Shown piece by piece: positions 47,365 through 59,313 of a stretch of DNA of 64,000 nucleotides. A program made the translations under genes and the position numbers. The notes under the pieces were generated by a model, which made no database searches, was not told the origin of the DNA, and was given only the letters and a program-made list of their open reading frames with translations. This DNA is from Homalodisca vitripennis. Lineage: Eukaryota; Arthropoda; Insecta; Hemiptera; Cicadellidae. The stretch spans positions 8,449,501 through 8,513,500 of the forward strand of contig NC_060207.1 in NCBI RefSeq assembly GCF_021130785.1, in the 5' to 3' direction. Within the stretch, counting starts at the first letter, position 1; each line of letters starts with the position of its first letter.

Positions 47365-48165
47365 TACAATTGATAACCCAGCACTATTCTCCCGAATTAT
47401 ACATTGTTTGTATAGTTTAATACTCAACCCTATTTCATGAATGGGACATGCATACGTTTGTGTACATTGATAACCCAGCACTATTCTCCCGAATTATACA
47501 TTGTTTGTATAGTTTAATACTCAACCCTATTTCATGAATGGGACATGCATACGTTTGTGTACCATTGATAACCCAGCACTATTCTCCCGAATTATACATT
47601 GTTTGTATAGTTTAATACTCAACCCTATTTCATGAATGGGACATGCATACGTTTGTGTACCATTGATAACCCAGCACTATTCTCCCGAATTATACATTGT
47701 TTGTATAGTTTAATACTCAACCCTATTTACATGAATGGGACATGCATACGTTTGTGTACCATTGATAACCCAGCACTATTCTCCCGAATTATACATTGTT
47801 TGTATAGTTTAATACTCAACCCTATTTCATGAATGGGACATGCATACGTTTGTGTACATTGATAACCCAGCACTATTCTCCCGAATTATACATTGTTTGT
47901 ATAGTTTAATACTCAACCCTATTTCATGAATGGGACATGCATACGTTTGTGTACATTGATAACCCAGCTCTATTCTCCCGAATTATACATTGTTTGTATA
48001 GTTTAATACTCAACCCTATTTCATGAATGGGACATGCATACGTTTGTGTACCATTGATAACCCAGCACTATTCTCCCGAATTATACATTGTTTGTATAGT
48101 TTAATACTCAACCCTATTTCATGAATGGGATATACATGTGTTTGTGTACGTTGGTTCCCAGCCCT
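47365..48165. repeat. 97-99 bp satellite, 8 monomers
   Basis: CCGAATTAT occurs at 47392, 47489, 47587, 47685, 47784, 47881, 47978 and 48076. The unit also has TTGATAACCCAGCACTATTC and ATGAATGGGACATGCATACG. Length differences come from GTACATTG versus GTACCATTG and TTTCATG versus TTTACATG. A ninth, diverged copy closes the array. Confidence 0.95.
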
Positions 48166-49766
48166 ATTCACCTGAACTTCAAAGTTAACGATCATATACA
48201 ACAGAGACAATTTGTATAACTCGGTTACTGCACCCTGTATAATATTAAATACATAAACTGTGTAAAGGCAGCGAGGAAATAAAAGTTTTCTTCTGCTCAT
48301 GGGCATTTTCAACAATTTTAAAATAGGATGCGGGTATACCACATTGGACGAGGAATTAATTTATCCTTTTAATTTTAATAGTTGTTCACTGACTTGGATG
48401 TAATCAGTGGCTGTATCAGCACTACTTATCTTAGGTACAACCTGAAAAATGCTGTCAAGAGTCATACCTAGATATTTTACGAAATGGTAATGAATAATTA
48501 TTTAAAAGGCATATATTTTTGACAAAATGTAATAATGAAAAAATTCAAAGTATTTAGAAAACCAAGGCTTATAGTGAGATTTTATTTAGTATTAATATTT
48601 AAGATAGTACCAATATACATATAATAGAGTAATAAAGTAGTGCACGTCTCTTGATAATACTGAAAATTTAGGTGACACTCTTCTACATTTAGATGAACAC
48701 AGCATGTCTCCATAAATAGCCAAAATATAGTATTTAAAATCAAAGGTAGCAGTTTTTATAATAATACTTTATACATATTGTAAAATTTCAAAAGATACTC
48801 TCATACTGTCAAAAAAAGCTAACAAGCCAGCTAAAACTGGACGTAAAATTTTTGGCAAAATGCAAACATAAAAGCCAACTTAAAAGAGGAAAATTTACAA
48901 TTTCAAAGTGCTAATATGTTATATTTTGAGATTTTTCTTCAAAATACTGAATAAAGTAATCATAAAACAAATTTCCTATGGGTAATCTTACTTTGAACAA
49001 GTTTCTTTCAGTCATGCAATTCTAGGCTAGTTGATTGAAAAAATTACGTTTATGTAAAAAATTACTTTTCATAGTTGTGATTAGTGTAACAGAACCTATT
49101 TCTAACATTAATAATTTTTAGTAATAGAAAAATAATCATAAATCAAGACTAATAACATACTTAAATAAAAATAGTCTACTGTATTTAAATGGTATCATCT
49201 GCAAATCTTCTAATAGACCAGATTCTTTATGTAATCTTTACTGGTTGACGAAAACAAAGAATATATTACCTTAGGATCAAAACTGAGTTTTCATACTATT
49301 TATTACATTACTAACCATGACTTACGCAGTCAGCTGTCGTAACATACTGACGTAAAAGGATAGTCCTGCTAGAATGAAAAAGTTAGTAATGTCTCATTAT
49401 AGAAAAACTTTTAACTTACGCTCATTTTACTGTCAAAGTTTTCCAACTAGCATTGTAATTCCTTTAAATTGACCCCAACATGAATGAAGGTAAGTATAAA
49501 GGACAACGTAAACAAATTACGAATGCGATAAACAAGTTACAAAGTTCGCTAGTAAGGCTGGTTTAAGTGGCCTAACTTTCAATGAAATGAAGTTACCTCG
49601 CGTTATAACTTAGTGCTTTATCGAGGTCGACCATTTTCGGCGTACAAAGACTCTTAGCTAATAAATGTACAGTTTACTCTAGATAATTAACAGCTATAGC
49701 GGCAGTTATAAACTGTAAGATTGATTGTTGATTAGTGTCAGTACACGTGCAGGTAGTTCAGATTTC
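48166..49766. other. A+T-rich region without a recognisable gene
   Basis: No feature supported. Confidence 0.4.
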
Positions 49767-50517
49767 GATTAGTTCTACTACTCCAATTCCTAGTGCAATT
49801 GTTTTAAGCAATATTCTGTTAATTACATACATATTAGGATATTGACGATCACTAACCTGTTTTTCCATGACATAAGTACCTAATGAAACAACCTATCACG
49901 TTTCTCCTTAGATTCGATTAGTTCTACTACTCCAATTGCAAGTGCATTTGTTTTAAGCAATATTCTGTTAATTAAATACATATTAGGATATTGATGATCA
50001 CTAACCTATGTTTCCATGACACAAGTACCTACTGAAACAACCTATCACGTTTCTCCTTAGATTCGATTAGTTCTACTACTCCAATTGCAAGTGCATTTGT
50101 TTTAAGCAATATTCTGTTAATTAAATACATATTAGGATATTGATGATCACTAACCTATGTTTCCATGACACAAGTACCTACTGAAACAACCTATCACGTT
50201 TCTCCTTAGATGCGATTAGTTCTACTACTCCAATTGCAAGTGCATTTGTTTTAAGCAATATTCTGTTAATTAAATACATATTAGGATATTGATGATCACT
50301 AACCTGTGTTTCCATGACACAAGTACCTACTGAAACAACCTATCACGTTTCTCCTTAGATTCGATTAGTTCTACTACTCCAATTGCAAGTGCATTTGTTT
50401 TAAGCAATATTCTGTTAATTACATACATATTAGGATATTGAAGATCACTAATCTGGTTTTTCCATGACACAAGTACCTAATGAAACAACCTATCACGTTT
50501 CTCCTTAGATTCGATTC
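49767..50517. repeat. 149-bp tandem repeat, 5 copies
   Basis: AGTTCTACTACTCCAATT lies at 49771, 49920, 50069, 50218 and 50367, a constant 149-bp step. Each unit ends with ACCTATCACGTTTCTCCTTA. The outer copies share ACATACATATTAGG and TAATGAAACAACC variants that the inner ones lack. Confidence 0.97.
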
Positions 50518-51164
50518 AACTTGGTATAAGGTTCTATAGTAAGAAACTACGACAACCCCACTCACCTCTAGCTGGGGGACCACATTGTTTTGGAAACTCC
50601 CTAATTATTTTAAAAATATTAAAGAAAAAGCCTTGTTTAAAAGGAGATTAAGAAAATGAGTACTCCCTGATGTTCCTTTCTTGCTGTTTTATTTTGAAAG
50701 TAGTAGGATGTGTGGGATGTGTTCTATTTTTGTTGTGGTGACGCAATGTATTTTTTAATAATTTAATAATAATTAATTTATGTGAAAATGTTTACCCATT
50801 AGTGTACATTTATTTTATATAATGTATATTACTGTAATCGGACCGTAATCGACAAAATATTGATTAATTATTCATACATAAATGTTGACATAAGTGGCAA
50901 ATATAAACCGCATGTATGTATGAGATTACACAACAATAAATCCTATTAAAACGAAAAGTGAACTAAGACCCAAATAATGATCAGGATTCTGTCTATTACA
51001 ACGTAGGAGTGAGCAACACCACGTGGTGCTCATGTAACTGTCTGTGGTGAAGCTGCATGCAAAGTACAAAGCTACATGTCATGTCACACGTTAAGTTTAA
51101 TTCGATTCCATTCAGTTTGATAGCACATTTCTTTACTCTGTAACTTTATCGTTGCCACCAGGGT
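50518..51164. other. A+T-rich spacer
   Basis: No gene. A frame near 50560-50660 (NYFKNIKEKALFKRRLRK) resembles the short C-terminal tails of jockey-type reverse transcriptases (WNxLPxxI...FKxxLK), but it is too short to call. Confidence 0.3.
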
Positions 51165-51300
51165 TACCTTATAAGACCAATGTAAAAATGCTCCACAGTC
51201 TAGTTTTTAGTCAGTTTGTTTTTGAGAGACGCAGACCTATATACAGAATTGAAAGGTTTTCTAGCCCTAGGAGTGATAGGCTTCGCTAACGCTCAGCTAA
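51165..51300 (+). repeat. Dispersed repeat family A copy
   Basis: It has CTTATAAGACCAATG and TTTTTGAGAGACGC, then TTCTAGCCCTAGGAGTGATA, GGCTTCGCTAACGCTCAGC. The last part matches the copies at 6.2 kb and, more loosely, 57.1 kb. Confidence 0.5.
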
Positions 51301-51410
51301 CATCACTATTAAATGCAAGGTTTTCCTTAAAAAGTACTGATATTAGGTTGATATTTTAGCAGTGTCAAGAAAACATATGCCTCTATTAAATATTACAAAG
51401 AAAATGCTAT

Positions 51411-52188
51411 TTTGACGTGACAACGTCTTAAATTAGGTTGCGGCTCGGAGTCACTCATGAAAAAGTGTAACGCCCGGTAACGTTACGATGCCCGTCCAGT
51501 GGGTCCGCCGCACGGGATCCGCACGGGATAAAGCAGATAACTGTGGGTCCGCCGCACGGGATAAAGCAGATAACTATGTTTATTCGTGAAAATGTGGAGT
51601 GCTTAGATTCGTCATTTACAACAACTACAACAATAAAGGTAAATAATTGTACACTGATATTTCATTATCGTAAACTATGATTGATTGATTAATTGTTAGA
51701 TTGACACAAAAGTTGAGAAACTGAGTTTATAGGTTATGTCATACTATTGACAAATGTTGATAGTGTTAAGTAAATTATTAGTTTAAATCACTCTGCAATC
51801 AATCGTAATTCAGTCGATTGAGAAGAAACGGCGCGTATTGCTAGTCAAACATTTAAAATAACAAATTATAACCTCTAACCTGTCATAACAGTGCGACCAA
51901 ACAAACGAACTAAACCGACCAATCACCACGCGCGGAGTTAGAATTTAACTGTGTTTAGCAAGAATTTCAAATTCCAATTTTAGTAAATGTTTTATTCAAC
52001 TTTACCATTTACAATAAAAGATTTTAATTAATTTCAAATTATGTACAATGTTTTAGTAAACAAAATATATTTCTATAGTTAAAATTTGTGCAATTCTTAT
52101 TTTTATTCAATTCCTTGTTCCTATTGTGCAATTTAATAATATTCATATCAATAAATATTCTACCGAGAAAAAGACGTTGTCACGTAAA
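51411..52188. mobile_element. Non-autonomous DNA element, about 0.78 kb, with CG-rich internal duplication
   Basis: A perfect 15-bp inverted pair, ACGTGACAACGTCTT at 51415-51429 and its complement at 52171-52185, marks probable ends; similarity beyond it is partial. Inside, GTGGGTCCGCCGCACGGGAT...AAAGCAGATAACT is present twice (51499-51542 and 51543-51578). The CG-rich block stands out from the A+T-rich surroundings. A further G+C-rich stretch lies at 51895-51945. I recall similar TGACAACGTCT termini as common in insect DNA but cannot name the family. No ORF is seen. Confidence 0.5.
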
Positions 52189-53829
52189 ATCTTCGCCCGT
52201 AAAACCGACTTTACAGGCAACCATAATTTTTTTGTTGTCGTGGAAATATAGTAACAAGCTTTACTCAACCACATTACCCAGAAAGTAAAGTTTATAATTT
52301 TAAGAGAAAGACAATAACAGCTGTAGTTGTATAATCTAAATCTAAAAACACCGGTAGGTTAGGGAAGTACTAAAAGTTGTCCTCTGCATTTAGAGATGAA
52401 TACTGCTTGCAGTGAGGCGCGGCCCGTTTCAATAGTCAAATGACCTGTTGAATGAATAAACATACTCACTGTTGGCTCTGTACCCTGGCCAAGAGCCATT
52501 CTGAATAATTATACTTGGCTTGCTTTTTGAAGCTTATTAGCATAAAGATGGTGAGACGTTTTATGACTGGGGCATTTCCCCTTATTTCTTGCCATTCAGT
52601 TATATTTTATGGAACCGTGCTTGATATAATTGAATTTCTGAGCTGTATGTTCAATGTTCGAAAAATAATTGAAAATTTCAAATTTAAAACTATAACTGGG
52701 ATGACTTAAGAAGATACGGGGTAAACCTTAAGTACTCGTAGTTAAAAATGTTAACTAAATAGGCACTTATAGAATATTATTTTGTATGTATAACATATTA
52801 AATGTTTGGTTACAAACTAAACGGTATATCGCTACTAGGCAATAGTCCCTAGGGTTTACATTTCAAAACATGCTCAATGTTCCCTTGTCATCCCGTCAGG
52901 TACACAATTGAGTGCACTGTGATGTTTTAGTGACGTTTAGAAGTGAGGCGGAGCCTGAAACATCGTAGGTGCTCTTAACAGTTCATCTGATGTGACAGTG
53001 AGAACAGCTCTTAATCTAGATTACACTTAAATTTGTAATCTAGCTATTTCTCGAGTCAAAGTGATACAAAGAGTATGCTTTGAGCTTCTTCGCCGCCGAC
53101 TGTTTTTGGATATCTTCAGACGAACATGATTCCATATTCTAGGAGTCAAATCTGTGGCAACGTCACAATTCTGGTGCTGCGTCAAGAGGAAGGTGAACTG
53201 GAACTGAACTCAACAGAAAGTGAATAGAGTGGTTCTGGAAGTTACCAAAAGTATGCTTTACTTAATTATGATAGATTTCCATTCACGGCTAAGAATGATT
53301 GCTCTTTGCTACTAAAGGTATATGGAAAGTTACTACTTACCATTGAGCTGGCACCCTGTACAACCAATTATAATAAGCACCCTTCAGATTAAGAATATAT
53401 GAACAAGAACATTATACTAATAGAGTTTGAATTCATCGCCGTCCACTCATCATCAACGCAGTACTTCTTCTAAGCTAGGCTATGGGTGGAGTGAATTTTG
53501 GTGTACGTTATAGAAGAATCTCAATACATAATAGTCTGTAAAGTTACTTCAAGTTTTAAAGCTTTAAAATCGATCTCAGAGAGGTCTGTTCAGAGAAATA
53601 ACAAACTGCCTTGGATCTTTTCATAATGATTATAGGACAGGTATCCAAAAGAGAGTTCAGAATAAATTACCTTTGTTCGCCAACAGATGGATTCAGTATA
53701 GCCGTTTTGTTACAAAATCATTGTTATTGTAGTATCAAATCCCTACCTTTGATTCTCCTTCTAGAAGATCCAATATGAGATTTTGGGATTTCTGTAGACT
53801 AAAGCCGCCCGATGCTGAATAAAATATGA
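52189..53829. other. A+T-rich region without a recognisable gene
   Basis: No gene or repeat could be supported. Confidence 0.4.
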
Positions 53830-55905
53830 GCGTGATCAACTAAAGTTATGGCCCATTAGACACATGCAGATCATGTATCCGGTTGCTAATGCCCAGCGTC
53901 ATCAATTGTATAACAATCATCTCTCCCTTAACCAAGTTCGTAACTACAATTTACCGTTCCTGAACACAAATTTGAGCGTGATCAGAGAGAGAAAGGTCAT
54001 TAGACTAACGGCTGCCGACATAAATTGTATAAAAATCCCTGAACCTAAATCTTTATTACAGTTCCCAGAATGTTGAAGACAATGAGAGCGTGGTCATAGA
54101 GTGATGGCCAAAAAGACACATGCCAGCCAATTATCCTCTTGCTAATACACTCCGTTATCAATTGTATAATAATCACCTCTACCTGAACCTAGATGGTTAT
54201 TACAACCTATCGATGCTGAAGAAAATTAAACCGTGATCAGAGAGTGACAGCTCATTAGGTACATGCCAGCCATGTATCCTCTTGCTAATGCCCTCCGTCA
54301 TCAATTGTATAACAATCACCTCTACCTGAACCTAGATGGTTATTACAACCTATCGATGCTGAAGAAAATTAAACCGTGATCAAAGAGTGACAGCTCATTA
54401 GGTACATGCTAGCCATGTATCCTCTTGCTAATGCCCTCCGTCATCAATTGTATAACAATCACCTCTACCTGAACCAAGGTGGTTACCATAATCTCTCGAT
54501 GCTGAAGAAAATTAAAGCGTTATCAGAGAGTGACAGCTCATTAGGTACATGCCAGCCATGTATCCTCTTGCTAATGCCCTCCGTCATCAATTGTATAACA
54601 ATCACCTCTACCTGAACCTAGATGGTTATTACAACCTATCGATGCTGAAGAAAATTAAAGCGTGATCAGAGAGTGACAGCTCATTAGGTACATACCAGCC
54701 ATGTATCCTCTTGCTAATGCCCTCCGTCATCAATTGTATAACAATCACCTCTACCTGAACCTAGATGGTTATTACAACCTATCGATGCTGAAGAAAATTA
54801 AAGCGTGATCAGAGAGTGACAGCTCATTACGTACATGCCAGCCATGTATCCTCTTGCTAATGCCCTCCGTCATCAATTGTAAAACAATCACCTCTACCTG
54901 AACCTAGATGGTTATTACAACCTACCGATGCTGAAGAAAATTAAACCGTGATCAGAGAGTGACAGCTCATTAGGTACATGCCAGCCATGTATCCTCTTGC
55001 TAATGCCCTCCGTCATCAATTGTATAACAATCACCTCTACCTGAACCAAGGTGGTTACCATAATCTCTCGATGCTGAAGAAAATTAAACCGTGATCAGAG
55101 AGTGACAGCTCATTAGGTACATGCCAGCCATGTATCCTCTTGCTAATGCCCTCCGTCATCAATTGTATAACAATCACCTCTACCTGAACCAAGGTGGTTA
55201 CCATAATCTCTCGATGCTGAAGAAAATTAAAGCGTTATCAGAGAGTGACAGCTCATTAGGTACATGCCAGCCATGTATCCTCTTGCTAATGCTCTCCGTC
55301 ATCAATTGTATAACAATCACCTCTACCTGAACCAAGGTGGTTACCATAATCTCTCGATGCTGAAGAAAATTAAAGCGTGATCAGAGAGTGACAGCTCATT
55401 AGGTACATGCCAGCCAATTATCCTCTTAGTAATACCCGCTGTTATCAATTGTATAACAATCACCTCTACCTGAACCAAGGTGGTTACCATAATCTCTCGA
55501 TGCTGAAGAAAATTAAAGCGTGATCAGAGAGTGACAGCTCATTAGGTACATGCCAGCCATGTATCCTCTTGCTAATGCCCTCCGTCATCAATTGTATAAC
55601 AATCACCTCTACCTGAACCAAGGTGGTTACCATAATCTCTCGATGCTGAAGAAAATTAAAGCGTGATCAGAGAGTGACAGCTCATTAGGTACATGCCAGC
55701 CAATTATCCTCTTAGTAATACCCGCTGTTATCAATTGTATAACAATCACCTCTACCTGAACCAAGGCGGTTACCATAATCTCTCGATGCTGAAGAAAATT
55801 AAAGCGTGATCAGAGAGTGACAGCTCATTAGGTACATGCCAGCCATGTATCCGGTCGCTAACGCCTGCCGTCATCAAATCCATCACCTCTCCCTGAACCT
55901 AATTT
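53830..55905. repeat. 143-bp satellite array, about 14 monomers
   Basis: CAGCCATGTATCCT-type anchors at 54267, 54410, 54553 and 54696 give a 143-bp period. The unit includes GTGATCAGAGAGTGACAGCT, CGTCATCAATTGTATAACAA and TCGATGCTGAAGAAAATTAA. Two core variants, AGATGGTTATTACAACC and AAGGTGGTTACCATAATC, dominate the left and right halves. The first and last monomers share ATGTATCCGGT, absent from the core. 143 is not divisible by 3, so the 60-70 codon frames inside carry no meaning. Confidence 0.97.
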
Positions 55906-56514
55906 TTAACTTAGTTGGGAACTCTTATATTTTCTTAGGTTTCTTTCGCTATTAGCTTAATTTATATTAAATATAATTCAAAGATTTCTGGTTATTGTTA
56001 TTTATATTGATTATACAATAGAATTCATTGTATGTTGCATATATTGGTGGATCTCTGAAGAGAGGACTTAAAACTTGATTTTGAAGTATGACATACTGGA
56101 CATACCATCTTGAAGCGTACTTACTTTACAACCGAAACAAGATCTGTGCTTCTAAGGGACTAGCCTCAGATAAATACTGTATTGACAATGATAGGACGGC
56201 GAAAGGCTGTAAACGCTATGAATAAAATCACTTAATAGTGAGAAGGATATTTAATGTAAGTGAATGCTCAGTGTGTGTGTGTGTTAAACGATATGTAGTC
56301 ACTTTCAAGATCGTATATTTAATAAATAATATCATCTTTATTATTAACCTAAGTTAGAAGGAAATCTAAGCTAATCATAAATATTTAAAATGGTTTGTTT
56401 TCTTCTGCAGTTGAATAGTTAGTATGCTGGCTTTTTCTGAGGGTCTAGAAACAGATACAATGCAACTAAAACATGTAGGCACACATTTAAAATTTTTTTA
56501 AATCCCGTACTATC
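55906..56514. other. A+T-rich spacer
   Basis: No feature beyond a short (TG)n near 56270. Confidence 0.4.
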
Positions 56515-56700
56515 GACTATAACAAAGTCCTACTCCGAGACTTGTTTATGGTTATAGTCTCGGCTCTCTAACCGAGAGATCACGGGTTTAAATCCTGGAG
56601 AGGTCCAATCATGTAATAATAATAAAAGCCAGTGCACTTCGAAGCCGGCAATACTGACGCTGAGGTTTAAATGAGTTAAAAAAAAAGACTATAACAAGGT
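56515..56700 (+). mobile_element. tRNA-derived SINE with target-site duplication
   Basis: The 158-bp body (56529-56686) is flanked by GACTATAACAAAGT (56515-56528) and GACTATAACAAGGT (56687-56700), a 14-bp duplication with one mismatch. It begins with a tRNA-like head: CTCGG...CCGAG arm around CTCTCTAA and a B-box-like GGTTTAAATCC (56585-56595). It ends in a run of nine or so A. The body between (AAAGCCAGTGCACTTCGAAG) would be the family-specific part. The head resembles that at 45577. A mismatched duplication and degenerate B-box suggest a moderately old insertion. Confidence 0.75.
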
Positions 56701-56924
56701 AAGAGCACGTCACACCGCATGGCTCGTAACAGGATTCGCTGAGGTTGGTTACAACCTGTCAAGTATAGGTGATTTAATTAGGTGACATGTTACTATGCCA
56801 CATGATATATAGTCATATGATTGTTCTCAATTTGTTTACAATTTTTTTTTACTCTTCGATTTTTTTATTACCATCATTGTTACCAATAAGACCAGCGTAA
56901 TAATATTTACAAACACTCGACCAG
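56701..56924. other. Spacer
   Basis: Short A+T-rich stretch, nothing recognised. Confidence 0.3.
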
Positions 56925-57120
56925 ATCCCATAGAGTGATATGCACCATCATGTAACTCAGAGTAGCTTATATAGAAATAAAGCTTCGTACAAAGTTTCGA
57001 GTTTATAGGTTAATTCGTTTTTGAGATACGTAAGCGCATTCTGACAGAACACAAATAAAATTTGAGCAATCCCTCGAATGATGGGATTCACTAATGATCA
57101 GCCAAAAACGTTCAAATTGA
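56925..57120 (+). repeat. Dispersed repeat family A, best-preserved copy
   Basis: It contains TAGAGTGATATGCACCATCA, AGTTTCGAGTTTATAGGTTA, ATTCGTTTTTGAGATACG, CTGACAGAACACAAATAAAA and CCCTCGAATGATGGGATTCA in a row. The order matches pieces at 6.2, 20.8, 24.4 and 51.2 kb. Confidence 0.5.
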
Positions 57121-57551
57121 TTTCAATAAAAACTTCCACAAGAGAGAAAATCATGAAAGAAAAGGGAACAGGCGAGTTAGTGAGCACAACTGTGTCTGCC
57201 AGACAAAATGTCCTTGTCAAAGAGTCCTCCCGGCCTGTATATTGAGTAATATTTCAAGTCCTCTCACAGGCTTATCCTTTCAGATGCCCAGACTCGGAGA
57301 AGACCTTCAGTAATGGGACTTCATATAGAATATTTCTCCTTTCAGTTTTTACAAAGATATTAACAAATTGTGTATTATATAGTCCCTTCATTAAATCTAT
57401 TGTTTTATTATTTATTTTTAACTAAACTATTATAGTGTAATAAATACGTAATTTTTTACTACTACACTATTTAATTTATTACTTATCTCTGAGTAGTTTT
57501 AAAATTAAATCTCATTGACGAAAAGTATTATGCAAAAATACTTACAAAATA
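57121..57551. other. A+T-rich spacer up to the DD41D element
   Basis: No gene. The TA at 57550-57551 is the left target dinucleotide of the following transposon. Confidence 0.4.
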
Positions 57552-58910
57552 CACCGTGTCCCAAAAAAAACTGAACAACTTTATTAGATTGTAATTATTT
57601 TAATAACACACATATAAAAGAATTTTTTGATTTAAAGTAACACGCATAATCTTAAGTTATTTTGGGTACAACCTTTATTTGTGAACCTCAACATGGTTTC
57701 CATTGTTGGCAAAAAGATAGTCGATTCGGCTATCTAACTCTGCCCACACTCGATGACGCATTTCCTCATTAATTTTGGAAAAGGCCGTGATAATCCTTAG
57801 TCTCAATTCTTGAATGTTTAACACTTTAGACTTGAAAACCTGGTCTTTTACAAATCCCCAGACAAAAAAATCACATGGTGTTATGTCTGGGGACCGTGGG
57901 GGCCAGGCTATGGAACCACCGCGCCCAATCCACCGACGAGGGAAAGTGTCATCAAGTGATTCTCTTACAAATAAGTTCCAGTGCGGAGGGGCACCATCTT
58001 GTTGAAAAAAAACGTTGGGCTGTAGGTCTTCTAGCTGTGGGTAAGCGTAGTTTTCTAGCATGTCTAGATAAATGTTACCATTAATTGTTTTTTCATTGAA
58101 GAAAAACGGGCCAATAAGTCTGTCATAGGAAATAGCACACCACACATTTAACTTGGGACTGTCTCGAACATGTTCCCGAACTTGATATGGTCTTTCTGTA
58201 CCCCAAATACGCACGTTATGTTTATTCACTTTTCCACATACATGGAACGTGGCCTCATCAGAAAACACTACCTTCTTTAGAAAGTTCTCATCAGCAGTTA
58301 AACGATCAAGCACAGTAACTGCAAAGTGTTTACGTTTAAGTTTGTCATCTGGAGTAATTTGCTGCAAAATTTGCAGCTTATAAGGTTTCATTTTCAAATT
58401 TTTCTTTAAAATTCTTTGAACACTGGATTTTGATAAATTTAACTCACGTGCTGCAGTGCGAATAGATTTTTTGAGGACTCCGTAGAAATGTTTGTTGCAC
58501 GTTCTCAATAGCTTCATTTGGCAGTTTAGGCCTACCATTGTTTTTTGAATGTTTTATGCTGCCAGTTAACATGAACTTATCATACCAGGCTCGAATGCTG
58601 TTCCTTGATGGTGGATGGCGACCATAGCGTGTTCTAAACCTTCTTTGCACTACAATATCTGATTTGGTTTCAATGTACCACTCAACACACTGCGCTTTCT
58701 CCTGTGCATTCATAGTGACTGCTTTATTGTAGGTTATGTTTTGGGGTTAAGCAGTTTGAGCAAACAACAATGAAACAGCTGATCTTTACAACTAACATTA
58801 AAAAAAACTTTATAAACTCTACCTTCATGTGGTCATGCTTATAATAATCTAAATTTAACTTTGCGGATTTTATTAGGCTTTAAAGTTGTTCAGTTTTTTT
58901 TGGGACGCAC
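57552..58910 (-). mobile_element. IS630/Tc1/mariner-type transposon, complete ends, DD41D
   Basis: The element is 1359 bp, between TA dinucleotides at 57550-57551 and 58911-58912. Its inverted ends share a perfect 26-bp core containing GTCCCAAAAAAAACTGAACA; the outermost 4-7 bases differ (CACCGT left, GTGC right). The only ORF, on the minus strand, is a transposase broken by one frameshift. Size, TA target and transposase all fit the IS630/Tc1/mariner superfamily. With a single small defect this is the youngest-looking autonomous-type element in the window. Confidence 0.9.
57675..58713 (-). pseudogene. DD41D transposase with one frameshift
   Basis: The enzyme cuts out and reinserts the element at TA sites. 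From ATG at 58713 the first frame reads MNAQEKAQCVEWYIETKSDI, then a helix-turn-helix of the DUF4817 type (VQRRFRTRYGRHPPSRNSI, RAWYDKFMLTGSI) and LRSPQK. At a run of six T (58467-58472; A on the coding strand) the sense passes to the second frame: SIRTAARELNLSKSSVQRIL (second helix-turn-helix), then the DDE_3-type catalytic core. Acidic residues, counted in the 287-codon second frame, are Asp94 (VVFSDEATF), Asp181 (FFQQDGAPPH) and Asp223 (RSPDITPCDFFVWG), with 41 residues between the last two. The total of about 345 residues is normal for the group. The one-base difference in a homopolymer could be a real mutation or a sequencing error. The stop is followed by 123 bp to the element end. Confidence 0.9.
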
Positions 58911-58912
58911 TA

Positions 58913-59311
58913 TACTGGATACTATGTACCAACATAGTTCATTAGACAAATATAGTGACACAATTTGTGCTCACATTAATTAATGATTACTCTCTTGGCA
59001 CGAGTGCAGTGTAATTTACTTACAAAAACACAGTTTCTCCACAAACAGTGACTGTGCGGCGCTAATTATAAAAACACAGTATGAATAGCATAATAGTTTT
59101 AACCCACAGATCAATCCTGAGACCTTCATTTTGATTACGAATAAATTTCCCAAATAAACTTGTAGTACTCATCATTCCTTGACATAGTCGGAAACGTTTG
59201 GATGTTCATAGTATGTTAGCTAAACCCGTACTAAATCTATCCACTTAAGCTCGAGTGTGGAGAATGTTTTGGGATTATTTAATAATCACTACGTGTTAAT
59301 GAGAATAAGTG
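58913..59311. other. A+T-rich spacer
   Basis: Nothing recognised between the two TA-flanked elements. Confidence 0.4.
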
Positions 59312-59313
59312 TA

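Noticed and set aside
53864..55330. Repeated 69-70 codon frames (YNNHLYLNQGGYHNLSMLKK)
   Set aside because: They sit in the 143-bp satellite, whose period shifts the frame each unit.
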